A DNA stretch of 64,000 nt from Aquatica leii. Taxonomy: Eukaryota > Arthropoda > Insecta > Coleoptera > Lampyridae. The stretch's first letter is position 1; every line of letters starts with the position of its first letter. A model generated the notes under the pieces. The model saw nothing but the letters and a program-made list of their open reading frames with translations, was not told where the DNA came from and did no database searches. Where the stretch lies: NCBI GenBank assembly GCA_035610365.1, contig CM069434.1, positions 99,126,806 through 99,190,805 on the forward strand. The letters run 5' to 3'. The translations under genes were made by a program, and so were the position numbers. Below are positions 23,079-35,538 of the stretch, piece after piece.

Positions 23079-23983
23079 CAGCCTATATCACTCTTCTTAT
23101 GAATAGCGATGTCGTTATCTAGCCGAATCGTTATTTTTGTAAAATCAGTATGCTGTAGAACTTATAACGAATCTACTCGTATCGACTCTCGTTATCCACA
23201 CTTGTTATTTTGAGCTATAACAATTCTGATATAACGGCGCCGTTTTGGTAGCCGTTATAAACATAACGATTGTGATGTATAGGCTTGAGAGCTTTTTTTG
23301 GATGAAAAATGAATTTTGGAGATGTTTTGTGCGTTGCATTATACAAGGAACTGGAAAATGCAATCAGAAAAAGAGTCTTTTCAGTTTTACTGTGTATTTA
23401 AGAAAGTAAGGTTAGAAACGTATTTTTTCATACATGCAAAGGAACACTTTATGCAAAAACGGCGACTTGTTTGAAGTAACTACGTAAACAAAATGTATAA
23501 AAAAGATGTAAGTTATGTAACAGTGTGTTTTGCAACTCATTTTTATTTCGAATTAATACAAGATGCTTATACTTTTACGTATTAACTAAAACCATTATTC
23601 AATAGAAAATTAGAGCTATCGAGGGATGATGTGCATCACTTAATGAATATCGTAGCAAACATTTGAATTTTATTTCATTCCAGGTAGTTTTAGTCTGGAT
23701 TTTCTCTATTTCAAAATCTACCGGCCAGATGTTTTACGACGGCACGGCGCGTGTCCTATATTGTATTCACTCTTATACGTTCGGCGATCGAACACTTTTT
23801 GTTTTTTTAAAGGCAATACTTTTTTCTATTGCAAGATAGTGGGCGACATAACGATATAATTAAAATACCAATACAGCAAACCTATTTTACCAGTGATTTT
23901 TATGTCGATCGTTATCTTCGACCATTAAAATCTGATAGCGATTGGTCGCTAAGTATAACGAGAGTGTTACAGCATCAGGCTGA
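23079..23983. mobile_element. Possible MITE with imperfect terminal inverted repeats
   Basis: The left end (CAGCCTATATCACTC, then TTATGAATAGCGA) resembles the reverse complement of the right end (CAGCCTGATGCTGTAACACTC, then GTTATACTTAGCGA). The interior has many ATAACG/CGTTAT words in both orientations and no coding frame. An 8-bp duplication expected of hAT elements is not present, and the ends could be off by a few bases. Superfamily unknown. Confidence 0.45.
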
Positions 23984-23989
23984 ATAAAG

Positions 23990-25765
23990 TAAACCCTATG
24001 AGAATAACAAATAAACTATTACCCTAAAACGTTGCAAGATAGAGGAAAGTTGCACATATACATTTTTATAGAGGACAAAATTTGATATAAAAATGTCCGC
24101 GAAAGGGTACAATTATCTTTTATAGTTTAGAAGATACAAGTGTGCAAAGTTACACAATAATGTCTTACATTACATTACAATTCTGTAACTCTTAAACTAT
24201 TAGATATAATTATAACTTCCCGCGGCTTTTTTTGCAGTAAATTTTGTACTTTATAAATATGTTTATGTGCAATTTTTATCTATATTGTATCGTTTTTGCA
24301 GCGTACAAGGCGGAAGCTCCCGCGGATCTGATTCTGCAAATACTATAATTATTTTTCAGCTCTGCTGAGTGAAATTAAGACTTATTATATTTTTAAAACA
24401 TAAAACAAATCATAAGGAATATCTTGTTTAATAATAATAAACATTGCATCCGAAAAATACAAAAAATGAAATGAAATTGGGCACCACCGCAAGTTCCAGA
24501 TTTGTTTCATCTAAGCGCTTTATCGTTTCGTTACACAAGCCTTCGAATCAAGCTCCCTATAAGTGTTTTCAACACTAAAAAAAGTTTTAAATTTTTTATG
24601 AATTTAAATACTTGAGTATTAGATATTTTGAAGTTGGTAGCGTTGTCTACATATAATAAGTTGAGAAAGTGATATGATATCGCCGAGCGCCCTTATATCG
24701 CGATGAATCTTTACTAGATTTATGTAGCAATTGTTGACTTTAGAAATAAAGTTCGAAGAACTTGATAAATGTTAAGTGAAAACTTTATTTGTTAATTACC
24801 TAAATTTTTCATTTAATCGTTGCCTAAAACGTTCTAATTTGTTGTAAGTTCGTAATTCTGTATTGTTAAAAGATGCTAATGTGAAAAACATTAGTTTGGT
24901 CTGTTGATTGTATGCTTTGATAAGTTGTTTTTATTATTCTGATCTTATGTATTGATGTTTGCGTATACTTTGTCGTTGTATCTGAAGATGGATGTGGATA
25001 AGTCTCGTTGTAATCCTCGTTTGTGACATTTTGAATTATACTTTTGTTACGTGCAAAAACTGGAAAAATGAAACTTGCCTAAATTAAAGAACCATAAACG
25101 AGGTTTTGTTAGTGCTCAGTGAAGAAGGGTGTAGATTATGTTCAAAATTTCGTGACCGTTTAGAGAACTCGAAAGAAAACAAAACAAAAGTCAGAATCAA
25201 AAAAGCGCCAGGAAAGTGTATAGCTTAAAAGGACTTCTGGCTTTTGCCAACTACAAACTCGCTTCTGTTGGATACACTCTAAATAAACTTACCTTAATAG
25301 AATGTGTTGCACTAAAATCTAAAATGATTTAAATTTCACATAACGCGAAGGCCGGCGGAATAAAAGCTTTATTACATTTAACATTTTGACATTTATTATA
25401 CAAATTAAAGTAAAAACGGAGAAAAAAAAAGTTAACGCAAATAAAATTTTAAATTAAAACAAAATTGAATGAAAAGAATTACATAGTTACACTGAAATTA
25501 TAAACAACATAAAAATAATTTAAAAAAAAATTAATTACATTTTAAAAGAAAAATATATCGCACGGCCGTGTTTGTATTAATACCATGTTATGTTAAAAAG
25601 TTGGTAGGTTGAAATCATTTGAATATAAAATTTACCCTCGACACAGCCACTTTTCGTTGGCGATTTATAAATTTTTATAAGCGCATATTTATTTGTTTTT
25701 TGGTTATTGTTGGTGCAACACAAACCTCCATGTAGTTAGCAGTATCTCTAGGGCTAACAAGGTTT
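23990..25765. other. No gene recognised
   Basis: AT-rich sequence with scattered stops. Short GC-rich words (CCCGCGG near 24,220 and 24,320) are isolated. I could not support a gene, repeat or RNA here. Confidence 0.5.
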
Positions 25766-25769
25766 TCAT

Positions 25770-26467
25770 TATAAAGTTGTTTCACGCAATTCTACGTGAA
25801 TATAATGGTCAAATTTTACGTATTTTTAATTGAAAACTTTATTCGGGGTAAGTCGTTAGATTTTCTTTGTATTGAGGGTTTAAATTAATTCTTTAGCGGG
25901 TCGCCACCCCTCCACCTGCGACCTTATCGGTGGTGTTGATTAATACCAGCCTTTTAAAAAGTTTCCATGACGTCAGGTTGCTGAAGTCTAAGGGTGGAAC
26001 ACCACTTTATGGAAAGAAGTTAATTAGAAGGAAGCTCGGCGCATTCATTTACTTCAAATATCGTATGAATTAGATCAAGTTTCACTTGTGATAACGCCGT
26101 ATGTACGTTTTTGTGTCAAATTTTATATTACGTTTTAGGTCATACTGGTACGGAATTAGCTAATCTCCTACTGGATAATACATAACTGTAAGTATTGCAT
26201 TTTCTATTTATACGATTACTACTATGTTGGTCATGTCGATTATTGGAAAGGCCATACGTACATACTAGGTTGAAATCACAATTAATGTTAAATTCTTTTT
26301 AGTGTGTCACACACTTATCTGGTGCGCCTTGATTCTCTATACTTTTGATTTTTGTATTCTTGTAATTTAACTTAATAAAGTAGTCATTCCTTCGTTAAAT
26401 GTAAACGTTAGACCAATTAGGTCGCTTTGATGTGCGACGTGTTGCCCTGTCAAGGGCGTAACTTACA
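25770..26467 (-). repeat. BEL/Pao-type LTR, copy 1
   Basis: Read on the minus strand it begins TGTAAGTTACGCCC at 26,467, directly after the integrase relic, and runs to about 25,770. It is homologous, with many gaps, to 47,465-48,740. Shared blocks in plus orientation are TTTCCATGACGTCA, TACGGA then TTAGCTAAT, TAACTGTAAGTATT/TAACTGTGAGTATT, GGTCATGTCG and GTTAGACCAA. The far boundary is approximate. Calling it the LTR of the adjacent BEL/Pao pol is inference from position and the TGT start. Confidence 0.55.
25968..25975. promoter_or_regulatory. CRE-like palindrome TGACGTCA in the LTR
   Basis: TGACGTCA, the classical CREB/ATF site, within a block TTTCCATGACGTCA that is identical in the second LTR copy (47,640-47,653). 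Retention in two diverged copies suggests it was part of the LTR promoter; binding is untested. Confidence 0.4.
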
Positions 26468-28650
26468 TTTGGCCTGTGATATCAACATTGTTTGCAACGC
26501 TTATTGGATGAGCATCTCTAATAATGAGTAGCGCAAGATGACTTAAGTAGTCCAAAACTATTGGGTATTTTTTGTTATATGGTATTAATCACTCCCCTAG
26601 CCTTCTTCTAACTCGAAGAATGTTATTTTTGTTCAAAATTGGAAAAAAACTGAACAGTTTGTTTTTTGCGATTTAATGATGTTTTTTTATGTTAATTATT
26701 TCAGTTTCAAAGTGCAAATTTTGATTAATTTATATGATTATTGATAATGTTTTTTCCATTTCTTGTACTGATATTCGCCAGTTTGTTTCATAACGTCTCT
26801 TAAATTGATAAGCTTTATAAAAAAAGGAAAACGTTTTATTAGCATTTTATCTTCTTACTCTTTACTTTTTATTACAAAGCCTGATATCTTCAAGTTTTCT
26901 TGTGTAGATGACGTTATTCCTTGTACAGACCATTGTTTTTTATTTTTTAATCAACTGGGACTGTTCAACCAGAGTGTGTAGTTATTTATTTTTTATAGAT
27001 GTACCCTTCGAGATATAGCGTCTGTGGGGTTTCAACTTTTCTGAAGTAACAGCTTATTTGTTTCTGCAACCTTGTTAGCGACAAATGTTTTCCATCTTGA
27101 GAAATTGCTTTTTAACCAATCTAGGACAATTATTGAATCAGTCCAGGTGTAGATAGAGATGTTGAAAATGCCTAAGGCTCTACTTGCTTTCTTCATCAAC
27201 TTAGAAATACTACTGCACATAGTTCTAGACCCGGTAATGTTACCCGGGATCTTGCTGGAGCGGTACATCTTATTTCGACGCGGCCACTTTGACGCTCCCA
27301 CTTCGACACCGCCGCTTCGACGCCAGATCGTTTCGACGCAACATTATCTTGAAGCGAGATCATCTCGACGCGACCTCGTCTCGACGCGACCTCGTCTCGA
27401 CGCGACCTCGTCTCGACGCGACCTCATCTCGACGAGAACTCATCCTTGAAATCATAAATATTGTATTTTTGATTCATTCAACGTTATGGTAATTTCTCTC
27501 TAATGTAAATATCGGCTTGTATGTAGGGGTACTTATTTTGTTTAGTTATAAAAAAATGCAATATAGGTTATTAAATAGGTAAAAGACAATAAGAAAAATA
27601 TAGGTACATAATATAAAAACCTGATTTGATACTATGGCAATAAAGTGATGATGTTAGAATACCTTGAGGCATCGCACACAATTTTCGCATAGATTAAGAT
27701 TCATATTGTTACTTATTTTTTATTATATCTATAATTATTTCTTAATATATATTTGAATCTGGTTTTATTTTTATATTGATAATACGTGTACTAGTGTAAT
27801 CGTAGAAATCGAATCGAAATACCTTACTTTTAGTTTGAAGTAACGGCGGTATTGCAGAGTGTTCTAGTGTTAGAATGAGCTCGCGTCAAAATGAACTCGC
27901 GTCGAGATGATCTCGCGTCAAGATGAGCTCGCGTCGAAATGATCTCGCGTCGAAACGACGGTGTCGAAATGGATGCGTCGACGTGGTCGCGTCGAAACGA
28001 GCTGCTTCGACCTACCTTTGATTTTGTTACCAGCAGCGTTATCAGTGTTTCGTGTTTTATGTTGATTATTTTTGCATATATGATTGCTCCGTAAGTTGTT
28101 TATAATGCATTGCAGAAGCTATGACGTTTGAAAGATATTTTAGCTTCTGTAAATTTGATTCTTCTAATGATTTTGACATGACTTGAGCAATCTGTCTATT
28201 TTGCTGCAATGTTTTCTGACACCGGATGATCCCAATTCAGGTTTTGCATCCAACTGCCTGACAACTATCATAGGGATTTAAAGAGTTTGGATACTTCAGC
28301 TAAGATGTTCCGTTTTGTGATTTTAAATTGGTTTACGGAGATAACTTTGAAGCGGAAGGTGTTGTCGAATAGAACAATGTATTCCAAGAGTCTTTCTTGA
28401 GTCATCTTCAATTATTTCTAGTGCTGTTTGGTCTTTGCTTTTTTCAGAGATTGTTTGTTGTTAGCACACCACTTGCAAAGGGCAAGTCCTCCAGATTTCA
28501 TAATTTTATTAACTGTATTTGCAGATTTGTCCCTTCTTTTAATGAATTTACACAGGAAAGAGATCGTTCACATAGAAGTCGTTTTGTACTACGTTACTTT
28601 GTATTTGTCTTCAATTTGCTCAAAAAATTTTATAAAATAGATCTCTTTTA
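26468..28650 (-). pseudogene. BEL/Pao retrotransposon pol relic (RT to integrase N-terminus)
   Basis: Read leftward on the minus strand, pol motifs appear in family order. Near 28,580 is NDFYVNDLF, the RT catalytic YVDD box with its first Asp changed to Asn. Near 28,490-28,450 is SGGLALCKWCANN (family GGF.LRKW.SN). Near 28,340 is FKVISVNQFKITKRNILAEV. Near 27,150-27,070 is YTWTDSIIVLDWL followed by WKTFVANKVAE, the RNase H-like region. Near 26,620 is ILNKNNILRVRRR, and near 26,560-26,490 is PYNKKYPIVL with LLIIRDAHP, the integrase zinc-binding part. Frameshifts and stops break it throughout. The LTR follows directly, so the integrase core is deleted. Confidence 0.85.
27262..28016. mobile_element. 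Foldback-like element with 16-bp tandem repeats as inverted ends
   Basis: Inserted in the BEL/Pao relic. The left end (27,262-27,440) holds repeats of TCTCGACGCGACCTCG; the right end (about 27,870-28,016) holds the same units inverted (CGCGTCGAGATGATCT). Outer parts also pair: CTTCGACACCGCCG on the left matches the reverse complement of the right, and GGTA begins both. The interior of about 400 bases is AT-rich and non-coding. Long inverted ends made of short tandem repeats are the hallmark of foldback elements. No clear target duplication was found. Confidence 0.7.
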
Positions 28651-28659
28651 ATATTTTTT

Positions 28660-31600
28660 CTGTAATTGTGATATCTTCATGTAATGTTTGGATTAGTTTT
28701 CATTCTTTATTTATCTTTTTTTAGTAAAAATTCGTATTCATGGTTTTTTTTACTTTCCATTATTTTTTTATGTATTTGAATTAGTGTTTGGTGCATGTTG
28801 TTTATTTTATATTCTTGCTTCTTCTACATTGTTTAAATTTGTTTGAAGTATTGAGCTGTGGAGTAGGTATTATAACGTTGTGGTTTTGTTGCGCTTATTG
28901 GCGAGCGAGTGTATTTATTCTTTCTATTTCCATATTGTTGTTTTTTTCGAAGAACCAAGTCTTAATTTTTGCTTGAAAGGCTAAATGGTGTTTCCTGTAA
29001 GGTTTGAAAAACCAAACGTTGAACATGGTGATTCATCATACTCTGTGGTAAGCGTCAAGGATTAAATAAGCTTTAATTCAATGATGATTTTATGAATAGA
29101 AGGTTAATTATTTATACAGGTTATAATGCGTATAGAACCAATTATTATCTATTACATTAAGCTACTGTAAAATGCTGAAGCTCTCTACATACTTAACAAT
29201 TCATTTTTTTAATTTAATAAGTAAGAAATGCTGTGTGACCACTGTTTCAGTCTGATACTTCAATAATTTTATCAATATAAAATTTATCTTTCTTGTTTGT
29301 TTTATATTTTGAAATGACAAAGTCTCCTATACCGTTCACACAAGATGAATCAGGAATGTCTTTTGCTTTAGCGACAGTTTATCTAATTTTATAAACAGTT
29401 TTGTTGGTAATTTGTTTTTGTAAGGCATCATCCTCTTCGTTTATTTGTATCTTTTGTTTCTTCTGTTGCTTAGTCCCAATTTTCTGTAATTTAATTTACA
29501 CCAAAGAAAACAACTGCAGCTCAAAGTTTCGGAGAGTGGTGAGAAGAGTAACTAACAATTTAGCCTGTGTTTAATGTCTCAATTATAGTCTGATTAAAAA
29601 AGCGCCAAATTAGATAGAAAAATTCTAGGTGCACTTTCTCACCCGACAACACTTAAGGTAAATTCGTAATTCTTAAGCCATGTCACAGTAATTTAATTCT
29701 CATATATATTAAACTATTGAGGTATGCAACGTACTGTACAAGAAGATATAATTATGGTAGTACAGTTAAACTAAATTAATTAAATTAAGTTAAACAATTA
29801 AACGTTCACAAATATGAAAGGTATATAAATTAAAAAGCAAGGCGAACAGTGATTCAAGCCTCAAGCAAAGGAATTCCAAAAATAATAATAAAAAAAGCAC
29901 CGTAAACTACAATAAAATTTTACATACAAAACATTCCTTAGTAACTAGAAAATAAGATAATAAGTATATCACCATAGTATCACAAATAAGCCATTGACCA
30001 TTTAAAAAAGTAATTTTTGAACATAGTTATTCGTGACGGTAGTAAAATGCTATAAGAACAAAAAAAAATAAAACATCGGAAAATAGAAACGCCTTCTTTC
30101 CTCAGCAATTCTTTCGCATTCAATTATTAAAAGTTTATATGATATACACCATCAAATATACGCATGTTCACAGATTCTTAAATTCAAAGTTTCACTGAAC
30201 ATTTAATTGGTACGTACTGCGTTTTCAGTTTGACAGTCAAAACGCAAATGCGTGGACGCTAACGGAAATAGAAAAGAAAGTAAGTCAGTATTGCTAACGG
30301 ATTTTAAATTGATCAAAATTTATAGAAAACGAGAAGCTATAACACGGTTTACTCACATATCAAAATATTTTTATATTATTCGAAATAAAAAATTATAAAA
30401 TTTTACGTTAGATAAGACAGTTTTAGACAGTGTTTTTCTTTTTGACTGACTTTGTTCGTTTACCTACTATATTATGTTGAGCTAGAATATTCCATCTGTT
30501 TCGTAAATTGCCTCGAATATTCTTGAGATTTCTGGAATGTTTCAACATTGAATCTAAAACCTAAAATTTTTGTGTTTAATAAACGACTGTTTTGTTTGCA
30601 TGTTTATTCTATACAAATTAAAAATTTGCACTATCAACTGTCTTATTAGCTTAGCATATAAAATATTTAATAATAACAATTTAAATAGTGTATGTTGCAC
30701 TTTACAAAAGTTCATGTACTTTAGTTATTTTTGTAACACAGTTTAAAATTCTAAAAACACGTTATATAGTGGTCAAGACCGTTTTAAAAATTAGTTTTCG
30801 TTAAATAGACATTCTAAGTTTGTGTACACGTATTTACAAAAGTTCATTAGAATTTTTGCATTTGTTTTGTATGCGTTTATCTACGAAACGTATTCTAACC
30901 TTATGCTGTTTGTTTTTCTAAACCTTTACGACAGCACAGATAAATTACAGCTTTTGCTGTCGTATACGAAAAGTTATAGTACTTAAATGCAAATTCTAAA
31001 AAACTTATTATATTTATGTAATAAAATAAATCCTTTTTATTAAACATTTTAATACACTTATTTTAACATGCTTCATTTTTAATTTTTTTTTAACTAAATT
31101 TATTCCGTATTATTTGTTAAAATTCTAAATAAACTTTTACCATAAAAAAGTTTAACCATTTAAAAATTACAATGACTGAAAATTTACAATTACATGTAAA
31201 ATGAATTAGTTTAAAATATAGCAATTTTGAATAAATATTGTTACGAACTTTAAACTTTTTGAGTTGTGTTTGAAAAATAGATTTTTTAAGTAATGAAAAC
31301 ATAAATCACAGAAGTTTTGTTAGATAACTTTATTAAATTGAATTGATGTTTTTGTATTCTAAACTAATCTGTAATCCAATCAGCTTAGTTATAAATCACA
31401 CACAAGTGATTTGATAATGCACATATATTTGTTACTCAGGTAAAAATGAAAGTTTTATTTTTATTGTATTACGCTACAGATTAATGATTTTAATCTAAAT
31501 TTGTAATAGATTAGCAGATTAGTGTATAATATAATTTTGTTTAGAAACTGCATTCAAAATTTTAAATAAAGAATTATATATTTCGTTTCAACTATATTTC

Positions 31601-32230
31601 AACATTGTTTAAAGCAAAATTGATTTCAAAATATTTTTGTTGTACTAAAATTATACAAGGGGGCTCAATGAGAACTTTACAGACAGGTTTGTGGCCAGTA
31701 GAATTTTTTTAAAAAACGGAAAAATACGTCAATTTTTATATTAAAAGAGACAATTTTTGTCATAAATTTCACTTCTAAGCACCTTATTTAAGGTCTTTCT
31801 TCTCTAAATTCAGTGCAATATTTGTTTTAAAGTTTTATTATTATAAAAAATTGAAATTGCAAAAACACATAAGAAATAATGGATTTAGGCAATGAAATAC
31901 TAAAAAAAATTGAACATTTCAATTGCAGTTTTAGAAAAGATACTTTTGCTGCCATTTGTCAGGTTTGTGAGTTTTGCTGCTAAGGTAAAGTGTAAACAAA
32001 CATTTAGTTTTTGTATAAAAATTAGAGTTTATTAATAAAATAATTGTATGCAAATTAAGTTTGGAAGTGCTTGCTGCTATTGATTTATTTCTGACGAAAA
32101 GTGCTTGAAAAAGTATTAGTTTTTTGTTGTTTTAGTTTTTATTTATAAATTTTATAGAAAAAAATCTACATAATTATCACTACGAATACACCAAAAGCCG
32201 TGACAATATCAGGATAATTTTCTAATAGAG
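28660..32230. other. Mostly AT-rich DNA; weak coding trace at 29,230-29,440
   Basis: On the minus strand at about 29,440-29,230 a frame reads CVNGIGDFVISKYKTNKK, then FYIDKIIEVSD. It has the pattern GDFVLVKF...YVGKI seen at the end of some insect transposon-associated proteins, but I cannot assign it. The rest shows only chance ORFs (for example 28,397-28,651 plus, which is antisense to the BEL relic). A heat-shock-element-like site is listed separately. Confidence 0.4.
30484..30543. promoter_or_regulatory. Candidate heat-shock element cluster
   Basis: From 30,515 five-base units alternate in strict phase: GAATA, TTCTT, GAGAT, TTCTG, GAATG, TTTC. That is the nGAAn/nTTCn array bound by HSF trimers, with four perfect units and two with one mismatch. 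A separate GAATATTCC lies at 30,485-30,493. A TATA-like word (ATATAAAATA) occurs near 30,655. No gene is recognised downstream, so the target, if any, is unknown. In AT-rich DNA single units are common, but six in phase are not. Confidence 0.4.
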
Positions 32231-32446
32231 AATACTGAAAGCGTGTTGTTAGACCAAACTAGCAGCCTATTCACATGCAATTTTGTACGTCGGATTTGTG
32301 CAATGAGCATGTACGGTGGACGAATCCGCATATGTGTATCCACGTGCTTGCAAGATTTGTTTTGCTTGCCGTGCGTCGTTCAAGAGCAAATCTGCATGTC
32401 AGTAGTTGTGGTGAACAAGAAACATGTCCGTGCGTGTAGATGGAAT

Positions 32447-34716
32447 ATGACGTTTGGTGATAATAAACAATTTTGGCAAAGATTTATTGCTTTGTACAAA
32501 TCTAAAGTCTGCCCGTGAAAGGTAAAAAGTCAAGAATATTCTAATAAGCAGCTGCGTAACGAAGCATATGCCAAATTAACGAAAAAATGTAAAGAAATAA
32601 ACCCCGAAGCTGACGTAAAATATGTAAGAAAAAAAATACTCATTACGTGCGGGATTTCGGCGTGGATTGAGGGAAAGGAAGAAGAAGCAAAGAGCAGTGA
32701 CCGCAGCTGACGATGTGTGCGAGCCTATATTGTGGTACTTAAATCTGCTCTCGTTTACCCAAGATCAAGAAGAAGTTCGGGTAAGAACATTGTCAATGTC
32801 ATCCCTATACTGGGAGTCAGATGAAGAGGATATTGGAAATGATACAACGGTAAATATTAAACAATTTTTATGCTTAAGTTATAAACATACAAATGCACTT
32901 AATGATTTCTCCCGCAATCGCAGCTTTTTGAAATGGCACCCGCGCTTCATTGCAGTAATAATCAGTAAATGATTTCCTGACATTCTTAGCAATATTATTA
33001 TAATATGTTCTACGGTTTTGTAAGCCTTGTAGCTGGCGAAGTTCTTCACGCCATTGTTTTCATTCATCACATTGTGGTCACGGTTATCAAGATCAACGGT
33101 ACGATTATTTATATAGTTAGAACATTTTTTTTTATAAAATTATTAAAAACGCAGCATGCTATTACTATTTTATTTCCAGATTATTTACAGTCATGGTGTT
33201 CAGCAGTATTCTAAAACGACATGCCAGTATTCCGAAAGCGTTTTCCACTACTCATCTTGTCCGACATTGTTACTACTGGTCGGGTAGAAACACAGAACTT
33301 GCCAACTAACTCATCGTGAGGGTGTGAATAAACAAAATATTTTGTTTTTTTTTGGGCGCCAGGTTCAATAATAGTAAGGGAGATTTTCTGCAATAAAAGT
33401 TTACAAGCTTTGGCGAACCAACAAAGCTGTCATGACCAGCAAATGATAACAAAAAAAGGGGGGTAAACAAAGAAAGGAAAGAGAAAAAAATTAAGATCAT
33501 GTAATAAATTTTAACAAAACATAAACATACAGTCTTTTAATACGACAACATAACAGTAAAACAATAGTGCGGTAACTTTAAAAGTATGATAACATGCCTA
33601 AATCAATAAATTCGGGAAACAAATTGTAATAATTATAATGTATAAATAGTGCATAAAGGTAAAAAAATTACTAAAAAGCGCACAAGCTGTAAAATTAAAT
33701 AAACATACACTAGTTTTTTTATAAAAATCAGTCCCTTGAAGTAAACCTCCATCGGATATTCAGCCGTTGATTCCGTTCAAAACCCCTTAAAGTTATAATA
33801 GAAGAATCCGCTGTTGGTCGGTTTTTTTTATTGCAATGTGATTGCCATCCATCGTTCCCAAGCAACGTTTGAAGTTTCTCATCTGGATGAATCCATTTGC
33901 AATTTCCAACTAGACGGTGATGCATGATAGAAACTGTAACAAATGGTTTTTGATTAGATGTATCTCTCGAGAAAGAATTACATTTATTCTTTTTTTTTGG
34001 AATAGTGGTATATAACTGGCTAAAGTATAGTTTGCAAATATTTTGAAATATACTGTGTGTTGCAAAAAAAGGGCCCAACATGAAAATCTTTAGTACCAAA
34101 TTTTAAGTAAAATCCAATAATGCAATACAATACAGAATATTTTATGTAAAAAGCCATCAATTCTGTTTTTATTTAAAGTTTTATCTAATAACGTTAAAAG
34201 ATGATTTTTTAGAATCCACTTGAATGCCTATTACCCAACAGAACGTTTAAAGGACGAATGCACCTTTCAAGCAAACTTATTTACAACAGACACTATTTAT
34301 AACGTTCTATGATATATATTTTATAATTTTCAGGACGAAAATTGGCCAACACAAACCCCATCCAATGCAGCACGCCTGCAACGAAGTTCACTCGCATTCG
34401 CAACGGGGGTAGTCTTACTCAGAAAAAAGCAAGGTTTTTAGACGTAGCAAGTACTGCTCTTTTGACACTGCCGGCAACGGTATCAACATCTCGGTATGGG
34501 TCGTTTGGGAAAGGTGTAGTTATAGATCTCGAAAGCATGGACGCAAACCAGAGCATTATAGCCCAAAAAATAATTTCTGAGGTTCTTTTCTATGGGCAAT
34601 TGGAAAAGTTGTCAGAAAATTCCAATTTCACCGTGCAACTACCACAGTCATCGTCACAACCCATAGCATCCTACGTACCAACTGGAAGTTTATGGAAAAG
34701 AACAAGCTATATCTAG
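32447..34716 (+). pseudogene. MADF-domain (Adf-1/Myb-SANT-like) accessory protein, two exons
   Basis: Exon 1 (32,447-32,849) starts MTFGDNKQFWQRFIALYKSK and continues with NKQLRNEAYAKLTKKCKEIN and VKYVRKKI. After frameshifts come LRAGFRRGLRERKKKQ and EPILWYLNLLSFTQDQEE. This is the MADF pattern: W, aromatic and Ay..L positions followed by the VkkKi..LR block. A splice donor follows (ACG then GTAAATATT). Exon 2 begins after TTTTCAG at 34,334 and includes LTQKKARFLDVASTALL and LESMDANQSIIAQKIIS, then stops at 34,714-34,716. One frameshift lies near 34,380. In PIF/Harbinger elements this protein helps the transposase bind DNA and enter the nucleus. Confidence 0.75.
33728..34099 (-). CDS. Unrecognised ORF in the MADF intron
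   Basis: A 123-codon minus-strand frame inside the intron between the two MADF exons. The second half (HRLVGNCKWIHPDEKLQTLL, then GNDGWQSHCNKKNRP) has non-random composition with W, C and H. I find no known motif. It could be a remnant of the missing transposase portion or chance. Confidence 0.2.
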   Translation of the reverse strand: MVLKIFMLGPFFATHSIFQNICKLYFSQLYTTIPKKKNKCNSFSRDTSNQKPFVTVSIMHHRLVGNCKWIHPDEKLQTLLGNDGWQSHCNKKNRPTADSSIITLRGFERNQRLNIRWRFTSRD

Positions 34717-34879
34717 TAAGTTTACAGTCACCAAGTCTCTTCAGCCTGATCATCCACTATAACAACTACAACCAGCCTTAAAAGCATCTACCCAATTTCG
34801 GCGTTCATACACTGATAGTGCTCATATTGACATGAATGACCTGTTGATTTTTAAGCAAAATAAATAAATACTAACTTTC

Positions 34880-35195
34880 ATATATTTGCGTCTTAATACT
34901 GTAACTATTGCAGCACAAGTTTCAGGTATAATCTTCCTCAGAAGTTGCGGTGATATTGCACAAGTAAATTTTAAGTCTTTAGCAATTAGACGCTCTCTGA
35001 CTGCTTTTCACATGCAAGTGTTTTTTCTGTTTATCATGGGACGAATATAATTCAGTAATATTTTAAAGGATTCAGCATCCAAACGCAAGTAATCGTATAG
35101 ATCACCGGGTTTCCGCAATTCAAGTTTTTTGATAAGGGTTAGATGTGAATACTTTTGTCCTTTTAATAATCACTACTTTGGTCACATTCTCTTCC
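34880..35195 (-). pseudogene. PIF/Harbinger transposase N-terminal relic
   Basis: Minus strand, reading leftward: LRKPGDLYDYLRLDAESFKI, then LLNYIRPMINRKNTCM, a stop, KAVRERLIA, and then ISPQLLRKIIPETCAAI. This follows the N-terminal pattern of PIF/Harbinger transposases (Y.nflRm....F..LL..v.P.I.kk.T.mR.ai....RL, then iS.sti..ii.et.). The segment between RLIA and the S.P motif is shortened, and the DDE catalytic region is gone. Confidence 0.75.
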
Positions 35196-35538
35196 TCTTT
35201 TTCTCATCAAATAACGCTACAAATCCTCCAAGTATTTTTTTCTTCTAGATGATATTGACGTTACACACTACACACAACACACAGTCAACGCGTTCGTTCA
35301 ATTGCAAGTTTGCGCGTGTATGTGTACCTATGGTGGATGTGACTGGCGTACATAAGCGCTTGTGTATCACAACCATGGATCTGTCTGTCGGACAAATCCG
35401 ACGTACAAAATCGCATGTGAATAAGCGTCTTAAATCGATTGTCAATGTGACGTTAAAGTGACAATTTATCAATATAAAACTATTCCAATCAAAATTTAAA
35501 CAGTGTTCGATTAGTAATTCGTTTTCACACTAACAAAA

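Larger units (their letters stand above)
32240..35470. mobile_element. PIF/Harbinger-type element with MADF gene, internally deleted
   Basis: Both ends carry inverted repeats: left (32,270) TATTCACATGCAATTTTGTA then CGTCGGATTTGT; right, reverse complement from about 35,425, TATTCACATGCGATTTTGTA then CGTCGGATTTGT. The termini outside this block are diverged, so exact ends and the 3-bp duplication are uncertain. A MADF-domain gene runs inward from the left (plus) and a transposase N-terminus runs inward from the right (minus), the convergent two-gene layout usual for this superfamily. The transposase catalytic half is missing. Confidence 0.8.

Noticed and set aside
27159-27492. Overlapping plus-strand ORFs with RRDLVSTRPRLD repeats
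   Set aside because: They are translations of the 16-bp foldback repeats and have no coding origin.
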